64,000 nucleotides of DNA from Winogradskyella litoriviva (GTDB lineage Bacteria > Bacteroidota > Bacteroidia > Flavobacteriales > Flavobacteriaceae): positions 532,560-596,559 of the forward strand of contig NZ_JABRWQ010000002.1 in assembly GCF_013249065.1 (NCBI RefSeq), in the 5' to 3' direction. Of the stretch, positions 35,097-43,758 are shown piece after piece. The notes under the pieces are model-generated. The model ran no database searches, was not told where the DNA came from, and saw only the letters and a list, made by a program, of their open reading frames with translations. The position numbers and the translations under genes were made by a program. Each line of letters opens with the position of its first letter. Positions within the stretch are counted from its first letter, which is position 1.

Positions 35097-37007
35097 ATGG
35101 CAAAAGGAAACATTAATGTATCGGTAGAGAATATCTTTCCGTTAATTAAAAAATTCTTGTACAGTGATCACGAAATCTTTTTACGTGAGCTTATTAGTAA
35201 TGCAACAGATGCTACGCTTAAATTAAAACATCTTACCAGTATTGGAGAATCTAAATCTGAATATGGCAATCCACAGATTGAAATAAAAATTGATAAAGAA
35301 GGAAAAAAACTTCATATTATTGACCAAGGTCTAGGAATGTCTGCTGAAGAGGTTGAAAAATATATTAATCAAATTGCATTTTCAGGTGCTGAAGAATTTT
35401 TAGATAAATACAAAGATTCTTCTAAAGACTCTGGCATAATTGGTCATTTTGGTTTAGGTTTTTATTCAGCCTTTATGGTTGCAGAAAAAGTAGAAATTAT
35501 TACAAAATCGCATACTGATGCTCCTGCAGCACATTGGATTTGTGATGGGTCACCAGAATTTACTTTAGAGGCATCAGATAAAGAAACAAGAGGTACAGAA
35601 ATTATACTTCATATTGCGGAAGATTCTACTGAATTTTTAGAAGAATCTAGAATTCGCGAATTACTAATGAAGTACAATAAGTTTATGCCAATTCCAATTA
35701 AATTCGGAACTAAAGAAATAAACGACCCAGATTTTACACCAAAAACAACAAAGGATAAAGATGGTAAAGAAACTACTGAGCCTCACAAACAAATAACAGT
35801 AGATAACATTATTAATAACCCAAATCCTGCATGGACAAAACAACCTTCAGAATTAAAAGATGAAGATTACAGCAGCTTCTACAGAGAGTTGTATCCAATG
35901 CAGTTTGAAGAGCCTTTATTTAACATTCACTTAAATGTAGATTATCCATTTAATCTTACAGGAATCTTGTATTTCCCTAAGATGACAAATGATATGAACA
36001 TACAGAAGGATAAAATACAACTATATCAAAATCAAGTTTTTGTAACAGATAACGTAGAAGGTATTGTTCCAGAATTCTTAACTATGTTGAGAGGTGTAAT
36101 TGATTCGCCAGATATTCCACTAAATGTATCTCGTTCTTACTTACAAGCAGATGGAGCTGTAAAGAAAATTTCATCTTACATTACAAGAAAAGTAGCAGAT
36201 AAGTTGAAATCTTTGTTTAACGCAAATCGCGAAGATTTTGAAGCAAAATGGGATGACATTAAGATTGTAATTGAATACGGAATGCTTTCAGAAGAAAAAT
36301 TCTTTGAAAAAGCAGATGCGTTTGCACTTTACCCTACAGTAGACGGTAAATACTTTACTTACGATGAGCTTTTCAATAAAATTAAAGCAAATCAAACAGA
36401 TAAGGATGATAAATTAGTAATTCTTTATGCTTCTAATAAAGATCAACAACACTCGTATATTGAAGCTGCTAAAGCTAAAGGTTATGAAGTGTTATTACTA
36501 GATTCTCCTATTGTATCTCATTTAATTCAGAAACTAGAAAGCACTAAAGAAAATATTTCTTTTGCTAGAGTTGATGGTGATCATATTGACAACTTAATTA
36601 AGAAAGATGATACTACAATTTCTAAATTAACTGAAGAGCAAAAAACAGAACTAGATACACTTTTAAAAGAAGTAATTCCTTCTGAAAAATTCTCTGTACA
36701 ATTAGAAGCTATGGATAGTGATGCATCACCGTTTATAATTACGCAACCAGAATTTATGCGTAGAATGAAAGAAATGCAAGCTACAGGTGGAGGCGGAATG
36801 AGCATGTTTGGTAGTATGCCAGAAATCCATAACCTAATTGTTAATACAAACTCTGATTTGGTTGGTGAAATTTTAAGCACTAAAACCAAAAAGAAACAAG
36901 AACGCTTAATTAATCAAAGTTTAGATTTAGCACGTTTATCTCAAGGCCTTTTAAAAGGCGAAGAGTTAACGAACTTTATTAAGCGTAGTTATGATATGAT
37001 AAAATAA
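35097..37007 (+). CDS. htpG: Molecular chaperone HtpG (Hsp90)
   Basis: A 636-residue bacterial Hsp90. The N-terminal ATP pocket is seen in ELISNATDA (Glu31, Asn35), IIDQGLGMS and GHFGLGFYSA. The middle domain (NVSRSYLQADGAVKKI) and C-terminal dimer region follow. It folds client proteins under stress. The gene is free-standing with its own terminator. A REP-like hairpin lies directly before the start and could affect message stability or translation. Confidence 0.97.
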   Translation: MAKGNINVSVENIFPLIKKFLYSDHEIFLRELISNATDATLKLKHLTSIGESKSEYGNPQIEIKIDKEGKKLHIIDQGLGMSAEEVEKYINQIAFSGAEEFLDKYKDSSKDSGIIGHFGLGFYSAFMVAEKVEIITKSHTDAPAAHWICDGSPEFTLEASDKETRGTEIILHIAEDSTEFLEESRIRELLMKYNKFMPIPIKFGTKEINDPDFTPKTTKDKDGKETTEPHKQITVDNIINNPNPAWTKQPSELKDEDYSSFYRELYPMQFEEPLFNIHLNVDYPFNLTGILYFPKMTNDMNIQKDKIQLYQNQVFVTDNVEGIVPEFLTMLRGVIDSPDIPLNVSRSYLQADGAVKKISSYITRKVADKLKSLFNANREDFEAKWDDIKIVIEYGMLSEEKFFEKADAFALYPTVDGKYFTYDELFNKIKANQTDKDDKLVILYASNKDQQHSYIEAAKAKGYEVLLLDSPIVSHLIQKLESTKENISFARVDGDHIDNLIKKDDTTISKLTEEQKTELDTLLKEVIPSEKFSVQLEAMDSDASPFIITQPEFMRRMKEMQATGGGGMSMFGSMPEIHNLIVNTNSDLVGEILSTKTKKKQERLINQSLDLARLSQGLLKGEELTNFIKRSYDMIK

Positions 37008-37040
37008 CCAAGTGCCTTTATTTAAAAGATATTTGAACAA

Positions 37041-37074
37041 AAAACCACTTAGTTTTAGCTAAGTGGTTTTTTTT
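37041..37074 (+). terminator. Terminator after htpG
   Basis: AAAACCACTTAG (37041-37052) pairs with CTAAGTGGTTTT (37059-37070), followed by further Ts. Confidence 0.9.
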
Positions 37075-37172
37075 ATAAAATGATTTTTTTAACTATCATT
37101 TTAAACATAAAAAAGCATTAACTAAAAAAAACAACACTTATTACAACAATAACAAAATATATAAACACATTC

Positions 37173-37180
37173 TACATTTG
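37173..37180 (+). promoter_or_regulatory. -7 box upstream of the iron-type alcohol dehydrogenase
   Basis: TACATTTG matches TAnnTTTG, 123 bases before the ATG at 37304, implying a leader of about 115 bases. Confidence 0.5.
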
Positions 37181-37303
37181 CAATCAGACCAACATTTAAC
37201 TTTTTTAAGTCTAAAGTGACAAAAATCATAAAATAGGAGCGGAATATTTGAGTCTTTTACACTATCAATTATAATTTAAATTTAACAATTAAAAAACAGT
37301 AAA

Positions 37304-38458
37304 ATGTTACAAAACAGAAGAATTTATTTACCACCGTTAAGCTTAATAGGACCAGGTGCATTGAATGATTTAGGCGAAGAATTAAAAACGCTTCCATATA
37401 AAAAAGCACTATTTGTTACTGACAAAGTTTTAGTAAAATTAGGTGTTGCTGAAGATGTATTAAAAGTTATCAATGCTTCAAATATTGAAACTGTTGTTTA
37501 TGACGATGTACATCCAAACCCAACAGTAAAAAATGTTAACAACGGTTTAGAGTTATTAAAAGAAAATAACTGCGATTTTATTATTACCCTAGGTGGTGGA
37601 TCACCACAAGACTGTGGTAAGGCTATTGGTATTCTTGCCACTAATGGAGGAAATATTGGTGACTACGAAGGTATTAATTTATCTAAACACGCTTCATTAC
37701 CAATTATAGCAATAAATACAACAGCTGGTACTGCTAGTGAAGTTACTATTAATTATGTTATTACAGACGAAGAACGCCACATAAAAATGGTGATGGTAGA
37801 TAAAAACTGTTTGGTGAAAATTGCAGTAAATGACCCAATATTAATGCTAGGTAAACCAGCATCCTTAACCGCTGCGACAGGAATGGACGCTTTAACCCAT
37901 GCCATAGAAACTTATATTACAAAAGGAGCTTTTGGATGGTCTGATGCTTTAGCCCTAGAAGCAATCAAATTAATTTCACAAAGCTTAGAAAAAGCAGTGG
38001 TAGATGGTAAAGATTTAGAAGCTAGAAGTAAAATGGCTTGGGGCCAATTTATTGCAGGACAAGCGTTTTCAAACGCAGGATTAGGATATGTACATTCTAT
38101 GGCACATCAATTAGGTGGTATGTATGATTTACCGCATGGTGTTGCTAATGCCATATTACTGCCGCATGTAGAACAATTTAATATTCCTGCTTGCGCGCAT
38201 AAACTAAAAAAAGTTGCAAGAGCTATGGGAGTTGGTGTTCTAGAAATGAGTGATACTCAAGGCGCTAATGCCGCAATCGAAGCCATAAAAGCTTTATCAA
38301 AATCCGTTGGAATTCCTTCTGGCTTAAAAGAGTTAGGTGTAAAAGAAGAAGATTTTGAAGAAATGGCAAAAAATGCATTAGAAGATGTTTGTACAGGAGG
38401 AAACCCTAGAGAAGTAACATTAGAAGATACAATAGCTATATATAAAGCAGCTATGTAA
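37304..38458 (+). CDS. Iron-containing (group III) alcohol dehydrogenase
   Basis: A 384-residue dehydrogenase with the NAD-binding loop ITLGGGSPQDCGKAIG and the family signature HSMAHQLGGMYDLPHGVANA, whose histidines and an upstream Asp hold iron or zinc. Length is normal. It probably reduces an aldehyde or oxidises an alcohol (propanediol-type or butanol-type substrates are possible). It has its own promoter and terminator, and a Crp-family regulator gene lies downstream. Confidence 0.92.
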   Translation: MLQNRRIYLPPLSLIGPGALNDLGEELKTLPYKKALFVTDKVLVKLGVAEDVLKVINASNIETVVYDDVHPNPTVKNVNNGLELLKENNCDFIITLGGGSPQDCGKAIGILATNGGNIGDYEGINLSKHASLPIIAINTTAGTASEVTINYVITDEERHIKMVMVDKNCLVKIAVNDPILMLGKPASLTAATGMDALTHAIETYITKGAFGWSDALALEAIKLISQSLEKAVVDGKDLEARSKMAWGQFIAGQAFSNAGLGYVHSMAHQLGGMYDLPHGVANAILLPHVEQFNIPACAHKLKKVARAMGVGVLEMSDTQGANAAIEAIKALSKSVGIPSGLKELGVKEEDFEEMAKNALEDVCTGGNPREVTLEDTIAIYKAAM

Positions 38459-38512
38459 AACAGATGATTATAAGTTTTATTGACCCTTTGTAATTAACAT
38501 TGCATAAATAAA

Positions 38513-38542
38513 AAAATCACGCTGAGAAATCAGTGTGGTTTT
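38513..38542 (+). terminator. Terminator after the alcohol dehydrogenase
   Basis: AAAATCACGCTGA (38513-38525) pairs with TCAGTGTGGTTTT (38530-38542) with two G-T pairs, then Ts. Confidence 0.75.
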
Positions 38543-38651
38543 TTCATTCAAAATAATTGCTGTTTAACCATTAATTAAATATTGTGTCGAATTTAAACGA
38601 CATACTCTAAATCTTTGTGTAATTTAAGGTCAGATAACAATTCTAATTTAT

Positions 38652-39233
38652 GTGATTTCCAATAATTCTGTAATAAAAGAAATATTTAAAGACCTTAATT
38701 TTAATAACGATGAAATTAAAATAATAGCATCTGTATTTAAAAAATTAACTGTAAAAAAGGGAACAATTCTATTAAATGCAAATGATATTGTAGACAAACA
38801 ATATTATATATTAAACGGATGTTTAAGAGCATTCCATATTGATGCTCATGGCAAAGAGCATACTATACAATTTGGAGTAAAAGATTGGTGGATTAGTGAT
38901 TATACGGCTTTCTTTTCAGAAGGAAAAGCCATTTTAACCATAGAAGCATTGCAAGATTCTACACTCTATTGCATTTCTAAAGAAGGAAAAGACGAGTTAT
39001 ATGATAGAATTCCTAAAATAGATAAATTTTTTAGGATAAAATTAGAAAGAGCATTTGCAACATTTCAGAAAAGAATACTTTCTAATTTAGCAAAGCCAGC
39101 TATTGAACGTTATATCGATTTTATTACAACCTACCCAAACATAGAAAAGAGTGTTAAAAACTATCATATCGCTTCTTATCTCGGAATTACTACGGAGAGT
39201 TTAAGCAGAATTAGAAAAGAATTATCCAAATAA
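38652..39233 (+). CDS. Crp/Fnr family transcriptional regulator
   Basis: A 193-residue protein with an N-terminal cyclic-nucleotide-binding-like barrel (LLNANDIVDKQYYILNG, then FGVKDWWISDY) and a C-terminal helix-turn-helix (IASYLGITTESLSRIRKEL). The Crp ligand pocket is not clearly conserved, so it may not bind cAMP. The start is a GTG at 38652; an ATG two bases earlier is followed at once by a stop. It may regulate the preceding dehydrogenase gene, but that is inferred from position only. Confidence 0.85.
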   Translation: MISNNSVIKEIFKDLNFNNDEIKIIASVFKKLTVKKGTILLNANDIVDKQYYILNGCLRAFHIDAHGKEHTIQFGVKDWWISDYTAFFSEGKAILTIEALQDSTLYCISKEGKDELYDRIPKIDKFFRIKLERAFATFQKRILSNLAKPAIERYIDFITTYPNIEKSVKNYHIASYLGITTESLSRIRKELSK

Positions 39234-39332
39234 TAGATTTATTATCATACATCAATTTTTTGAATTAAAAAAAGTATTAATTTTGTAGTCCTTACAAGGT
39301 AAATATTCCCTTATTTTCCTAAGATTAATAGC

Positions 39333-39369
39333 TAAAAAAGCGTGAGTTGAATAAACTTGCGCTTTTTTT
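39333..39369 (+). terminator. Terminator-like hairpin after the Crp-family gene
   Basis: AAAAAGCGTGAGTT pairs with AACTTGCGCTTTTT through two G-T pairs, with a T-run after it. It is 100 bases beyond the stop at 39233. Confidence 0.6.
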
Positions 39370-39383
39370 ATTTAAATTAGCTT

Positions 39384-39935
39384 ATGCAAGAAATAAAAAT
39401 ACTCTTCTTTATTGTTGGTTCATTTTTTGGTGTTAATGAAAGTCAAATTATTTCAGAAAAAACAACGGTAACAATAAATCCAACAGAAAAAACAATTTTT
39501 ATAGTTCATGAGAATTTAATTTCCATAGTACAGAAAGAAAGTGATAGCATTACTTTAACTGCTGAATTATTAAAAATTAGTAAAGCTGACGCTAAATGGG
39601 ACTCAGAATTCATTGGTTATTCTAATACAGAAAAAGAATTCTATCTTTCAGAAGAAAACGAAACACTAAATTCTAAACTAAAACTAACCTATTCTAAAAT
39701 TGAAGATTTAGTTGCTTTTGGCATTGATGTTAATAAGAATGGTGAATTCTCTATGACTAATTTTCCAAAATATCACATAACAACAACTGATGGTACTTTA
39801 AATGACCGTTACTGGAATTTTAAAGCAGACCAACCATTTACATTTACAATAGAACCATTAATTGATATGCCTGAACACTATAAAACTTTAGTAAAAAGTT
39901 TATTTCCTATTTGGAAGACCATTAAAGAACAATAA
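39384..39935 (+). CDS. Hypothetical protein
   Basis: A 183-residue protein. The first 15 residues are moderately hydrophobic (EIKILFFIVGSFFG), which could be a signal sequence, though not a strong one. The remainder is mixed alpha/beta without a motif I know. A conserved decayed MOSC gene lies directly downstream. I cannot assign a function. Confidence 0.6.
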   Translation: MQEIKILFFIVGSFFGVNESQIISEKTTVTINPTEKTIFIVHENLISIVQKESDSITLTAELLKISKADAKWDSEFIGYSNTEKEFYLSEENETLNSKLKLTYSKIEDLVAFGIDVNKNGEFSMTNFPKYHITTTDGTLNDRYWNFKADQPFTFTIEPLIDMPEHYKTLVKSLFPIWKTIKEQ

Positions 39936-40285
39936 TAGAAGTCATTTCTACTAATATTGCTCAACCAACAACTTTTATATAGAATGAATTAGGTAATGTT
40001 TTTAATGCAATTTATATAGCCAAGAAAACCTTGTTTTAAATTTGCCTATAAGTTTGTAGTAATGCAATTTTACATCACTTTATTGACTACGGTTTTTCTG
40101 GTACTTAAGTAAAGGTTAACGATACGTTTCAATTGATAGAACACCAACCAAATGGCGTTTCGGTTTTTCAGTTATTTAAATTATTAAATACCAAAAACAA
40201 GAATAGTGACCATATTTGTTTATTACTAAATTATGATGCTTTACCACAAAGTTTAATACAGCGTCTAGAATTTTACATAAAGTAA
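39936..40285 (+). pseudogene. Decayed MOSC-domain (YiiM-like) protein gene
   Basis: The frame at 39941 reads VISTNIAQPTTFI and then a TAG stop at 39980-39982. This matches the start of YiiM-type MOSC proteins. Further along the same frame, at 40061-40285, SGT is followed by a TAA stop (40106-40108), then VKVNDTFQLIEHQPNGVSVF and a tail ending QRLEFYIK, which matches the family's C-terminal three-helix domain. The central MOSC domain with its cysteine is largely absent, as the fragment is about 350 bases where about 630 are expected. No start codon is left. Confidence 0.7.
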
Positions 40286-40298
40286 TTAGTTTCTAAAA

Positions 40299-41069
40299 AT
40301 GACGGAATATACAGACTACTATAAAACCCTTTCACTTTCTCAGCTTTATAAAATTATTGAAGAATCTGAGAAATATAATCCAATTGCTGTGAAAACTGCT
40401 GAACAAGAAATTAATCACAGACAAAATAACGAGGCAAATTTCAACGATACTAAATCTATAATTGAAGATCAAAAAAAACAGAACGATACTAGATTAAGAA
40501 ATAAAAAAAATCAAGAGGAAAAACTAAAACAAGGTGCATTTACTTTTCTCGAAACTATAAGCCCTATTCAAAACGGAATTCAAACACCAGAAAGAATAAT
40601 TAGACTAATTACTATTCTCTTTGGAATAATAGCTGTTTTTAAAATCTATGATGATTTTTGGTTTCTACAGTTTATGTTAACTGACGGATTAGATAACTGG
40701 GACTTAAGTATGCTTCTCTATTTAGTAGAGTTAATAATACTACCCATTACAGTCATTCTCTTTTGGCAACGAAAAAAAACAGGTTGGATTTTATTGGCAT
40801 TGCTGTTAACCTCAACAGCCGTCTCAGCTATAAACCATTTCTTATCTAGTATTAACAGAAAACCTTCAGATTTTTCAGGAATAGATAATTTGTTTCCAGA
40901 AATATCACCTATGGCCTATGTTACTGCATTCCTATTTTGTAGTACATCGCTTTGGTTAATTTGTAAAAAAAGTGTGAGTTCAATTTTTAAAGTATCTGAG
41001 CAAACTGTTTTTTTAGCCGTTTCTTTGACTATTATTGCGCAATTAATTATTATTTTATTTATAACTTAA
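40299..41069 (+). CDS. Hypothetical membrane protein
   Basis: A 256-residue protein. Residues 1-90 are soluble and helical (YDYYKTLSLSQLYKI-like start, many Lys/Gln). From about residue 100 four hydrophobic segments follow: IIRLITILFGIIAVF, LLYLVELIILPITVILFW, ILLALLLTSTAVSAI and a C-terminal VFLAVSLTIIAQLIIIL. No family recognised. The methyltransferase gene begins two bases after its stop, so the two are likely cotranscribed. Confidence 0.65.
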   Translation: MTEYTDYYKTLSLSQLYKIIEESEKYNPIAVKTAEQEINHRQNNEANFNDTKSIIEDQKKQNDTRLRNKKNQEEKLKQGAFTFLETISPIQNGIQTPERIIRLITILFGIIAVFKIYDDFWFLQFMLTDGLDNWDLSMLLYLVELIILPITVILFWQRKKTGWILLALLLTSTAVSAINHFLSSINRKPSDFSGIDNLFPEISPMAYVTAFLFCSTSLWLICKKSVSSIFKVSEQTVFLAVSLTIIAQLIIILFIT

Positions 41070-41071
41070 GA

Positions 41072-41866
41072 ATGAAGTCTAGCATATACAATAAAATAGG
41101 AATCAATTACAACCAAACACGTAAAGCAGATCCATATTTAACCGAACAATTTCTTAAACACCTCAACCCTAAAAAAGGAGGCCTATATTTAGATGTTGGT
41201 TGCGGAACAGGCAATTACACCAATGCGCTACAACAAAAAGGATTTCAATTTATGGGCATAGATCCTTCTATAGAAATGCTTAAACAAGCTCATGCACTTA
41301 ATAAAAATATAGAATGGAATTTTGCTGCTGCCGAAAAAACAAACTTAGATTATCAGAGTATAGATGGTATTATGGCAACGTTAACCCTACATCATTGGCC
41401 AAATATTACAAGAGCATTTTCAGAATTTAAATATATTTTAAAACCAAATGGTAAAATTGTCATCTTCTCCTCTACACCTCAACAAATGAAGGGATATTGG
41501 CTAAACCATTATTTCCCTAAAATGCTCGAAGATTCTATGAAACAAATGCCATCGTTTGATGCTATTGAGACTGCTATGAATCTTTCAGGATTAAAAATTT
41601 CAAAAACCGAACTCTATAACATAAAACCAGATTTAGAAGACCAATTTCTATATTGTGGTAAGTATAATCCCGAATTATATTTTGACGAAAGTATTAGAAA
41701 TGGTATTTCGTCTTTTTGTGCTTTAGCTAATATAACTGAAGTTGAACAAGGATTACATATGCTAAGAAATGATATAGACAGTGGAAAAATCGACGAAATC
41801 ATTAAATCTTACGAGAACAACCTTGGTGATTACCTCTATATTATTGCAGAAAAAACAAACCTTTAA
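41072..41866 (+). CDS. Class I SAM-dependent methyltransferase
   Basis: A 264-residue protein with the SAM-binding motif LDVGCGTGNYTNAL, then MGIDPSIEMLKQA and later LTLHHWPNITRAF. This is the type-11 (UbiE-like) Rossmann methyltransferase fold. The substrate cannot be predicted. It starts two bases after the upstream membrane-protein gene. Confidence 0.88.
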   Translation: MKSSIYNKIGINYNQTRKADPYLTEQFLKHLNPKKGGLYLDVGCGTGNYTNALQQKGFQFMGIDPSIEMLKQAHALNKNIEWNFAAAEKTNLDYQSIDGIMATLTLHHWPNITRAFSEFKYILKPNGKIVIFSSTPQQMKGYWLNHYFPKMLEDSMKQMPSFDAIETAMNLSGLKISKTELYNIKPDLEDQFLYCGKYNPELYFDESIRNGISSFCALANITEVEQGLHMLRNDIDSGKIDEIIKSYENNLGDYLYIIAEKTNL

Positions 41867-41882
41867 CCAAATGCTTTTAGCG

Positions 41883-41890
41883 TACCTTTG
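41883..41890 (+). promoter_or_regulatory. -7 box for the outer-membrane protein gene at 41914
   Basis: TACCTTTG matches TAnnTTTG, 23 bases before the ATG at 41914. Confidence 0.6.
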
Positions 41891-41913
41891 CAATTGCATT
41901 TACTAATCTATTT

Positions 41914-42651
41914 ATGAAACACTTTTACTTTTTTATCATTCTTATTAGTTACCTAACTCATGGTTTTTCTCAAAATAATAGAACTAGTTTTTCTTTAGCA
42001 TTAGGACCTACATTATCAATTCCAAGCACAAGTGAACTTACAAACTCTAACGTTGATGGAAGACCACAGATAAAATCTAAAATGAATATTGGGCTATTTG
42101 TGCTACCAAGTATCAAATACTCACTAAACGAAAAATTTTCTTTAGATTTTGGTATTGGATATTATTTAGACCGATTTTCCGTTGAAGATAAACTAGGTGC
42201 AGTTTCTAATGAAGGAAATAGAAATGTTCATCAAATACAAACACCAATTAGCTATAATCTTCACTTTGGTGCAGGTAATGCTTATGAAATTGGGCTTGGA
42301 GGATTTGCAAGTTTTATATTATCTGCAAAAGAAAAAGGAGATATCATTACAAATAATTCCCAAATCGGTATTGTTGACCCAAACGACCCAACATTTTCAT
42401 ATAACTCAACTGTAAGTTACAGTAAGGATATTAAAGATAATTACAATTCAGTAAATTTTGGTGCATTCCTTCAGATTAAAAAGAATATAACTTTTTCTGA
42501 AAGTAAAAAAGGGTTTATTCTTTTAAGAATCAACCAATATATCAATGCTATTAAGAATAATGATTCTGAATCTGATATTAATCAATATATAGAATTCAAG
42601 AATGAAAAAGAGCCAATGACCGTTAATATTGGTATAGGCATATTATTATAA
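41914..42651 (+). CDS. Secreted or outer-membrane beta-barrel protein
   Basis: A 245-residue protein with a signal peptide (FYFFIILISYLTHGFSQ). The remainder shows alternating hydrophobic strands and Gly/aromatic turns (SFSLALGPTLSIPS, FSLDFGIGYYLDR, NIGIGILL) as in small outer-membrane barrels of the porin-family type. No specific function can be given. It has its own promoter. Confidence 0.7.
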   Translation: MKHFYFFIILISYLTHGFSQNNRTSFSLALGPTLSIPSTSELTNSNVDGRPQIKSKMNIGLFVLPSIKYSLNEKFSLDFGIGYYLDRFSVEDKLGAVSNEGNRNVHQIQTPISYNLHFGAGNAYEIGLGGFASFILSAKEKGDIITNNSQIGIVDPNDPTFSYNSTVSYSKDIKDNYNSVNFGAFLQIKKNITFSESKKGFILLRINQYINAIKNNDSESDINQYIEFKNEKEPMTVNIGIGILL

Positions 42652-42665
42652 AAACACTTTTCAAA

Positions 42666-43622
42666 TTGCAAAAAAAGAAACCACATCCAAAAGTAAAATC
42701 AGAACTTCATCCTAGAAGTCAACATAGAGAGCGCTATAATTTTAAGAAGCTTATTAAAAGTTCGCCAGAATTAGCTGCCTATGTTGCACCTAATAAATAT
42801 GGTGATGAATCTATAGATTTTTTTAATCCTGCAGCTGTAAAAGCGTTGAATAAAGCCTTATTAATTCATCATTATAAATTACAATATTGGGATATTCCGC
42901 AGCATTATTTGTGTCCTCCAATTCCAGGCAGAGCAGATTACATTCATAATATTGCCGATTTGTTAAAAGGCAATAATCCTGAAATCCCAACAGGTAACCA
43001 CATAAAAGGTTTAGATATTGGTGTTGGTGCCAATTGTATCTACCCAATTATTGGTCAGCATGAATATGGTTGGTCCTTTATTGGCAGTGATACAGACGAG
43101 AAAGCAATTACCTCAGCAAAAGAAATTGAACAACGAAATAAAAACTTAAAAGCTAATTTAGAAATTAGACGACAAGAAAAATCTAACGACTTCTTCTACA
43201 ACATTTTAAAACCTGAAGAAAAAGTAGATTTCACCATTTGTAATCCACCTTTTCATGCCTCTATAGAGGATGCTCAAAAAGCAAGCTTAAAAAAATTAAA
43301 AAATCTAAAAGGAAAACGACCGAGCAAAGCGCTTTTAAATTTTGGAGGTCAGCAGAACGAACTTTGGACCAAAGGTGGTGAAGCACGTTTTGTAAAAGAT
43401 ATGATTTACGAAAGCAAACATTTTGGAAAACAATGCTATTGGTTTACAAGTTTAATCTCTAAAGAAGTCACCTTAAAACCTACTTATAAAATTTTACAAA
43501 AAGTAAACGCTACTGATGTAAAAACAATTGAAATGGGACAAGGCAATAAAATAAGCCGGTTTATAGCTTGGACATTTTTAACAGAAAAAGAACAAAAGGA
43601 TTGGGTTGCTGAGCGTTGGTAA
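42666..43622 (+). CDS. rlmF: 23S rRNA (adenine-1618-N6) methyltransferase RlmF
   Basis: A 318-residue protein with RlmF features: a basic N-terminus (HPRSQHRERYNF), PDNPPFHAS-type motif CNPPFHAS and GLDIGVGANCIYPIIG for SAM binding. It methylates A1618 of 23S rRNA. The start is TTG at 42666: no ATG is nearby in this frame and the family N-terminus begins here. Confidence 0.93.
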   Translation: MQKKKPHPKVKSELHPRSQHRERYNFKKLIKSSPELAAYVAPNKYGDESIDFFNPAAVKALNKALLIHHYKLQYWDIPQHYLCPPIPGRADYIHNIADLLKGNNPEIPTGNHIKGLDIGVGANCIYPIIGQHEYGWSFIGSDTDEKAITSAKEIEQRNKNLKANLEIRRQEKSNDFFYNILKPEEKVDFTICNPPFHASIEDAQKASLKKLKNLKGKRPSKALLNFGGQQNELWTKGGEARFVKDMIYESKHFGKQCYWFTSLISKEVTLKPTYKILQKVNATDVKTIEMGQGNKISRFIAWTFLTEKEQKDWVAERW

Positions 43623-43633
43623 AACATTTCATT

Positions 43634-43641
43634 TACCTTTG
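43634..43641 (+). promoter_or_regulatory. -7 box upstream of the DEAD-box helicase gene
   Basis: TACCTTTG matches TAnnTTTG. Transcription from here would give a leader of about 110 bases that includes the palindromic repeat at 43663-43739. Confidence 0.55.
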
Positions 43642-43662
43642 TAATATGTTTATCACATCTTG

Positions 43663-43739
43663 TTTGTCATTCCTGCGAAAGCAGGAATCTACAAGTTATA
43701 ACTTACAAAGTGGTTTCCTGCTTTCGCAGGAAAGACAAA
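43663..43739. repeat. Paired inverted REP-like palindromes
   Basis: The 27-base unit TTTGTCATTCCTGCGAAAGC... (43663-43689) recurs inverted at 43713-43739 with 25 of 27 bases identical. Each unit is itself a hairpin (TTCCTGC / GCAGGAA around GAAA or TTTC). Together they can form a large cruciform or stem-loop in the helicase leader. Confidence 0.8.
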
Positions 43740-43758
43740 TTAAACAAATACAAAATAC

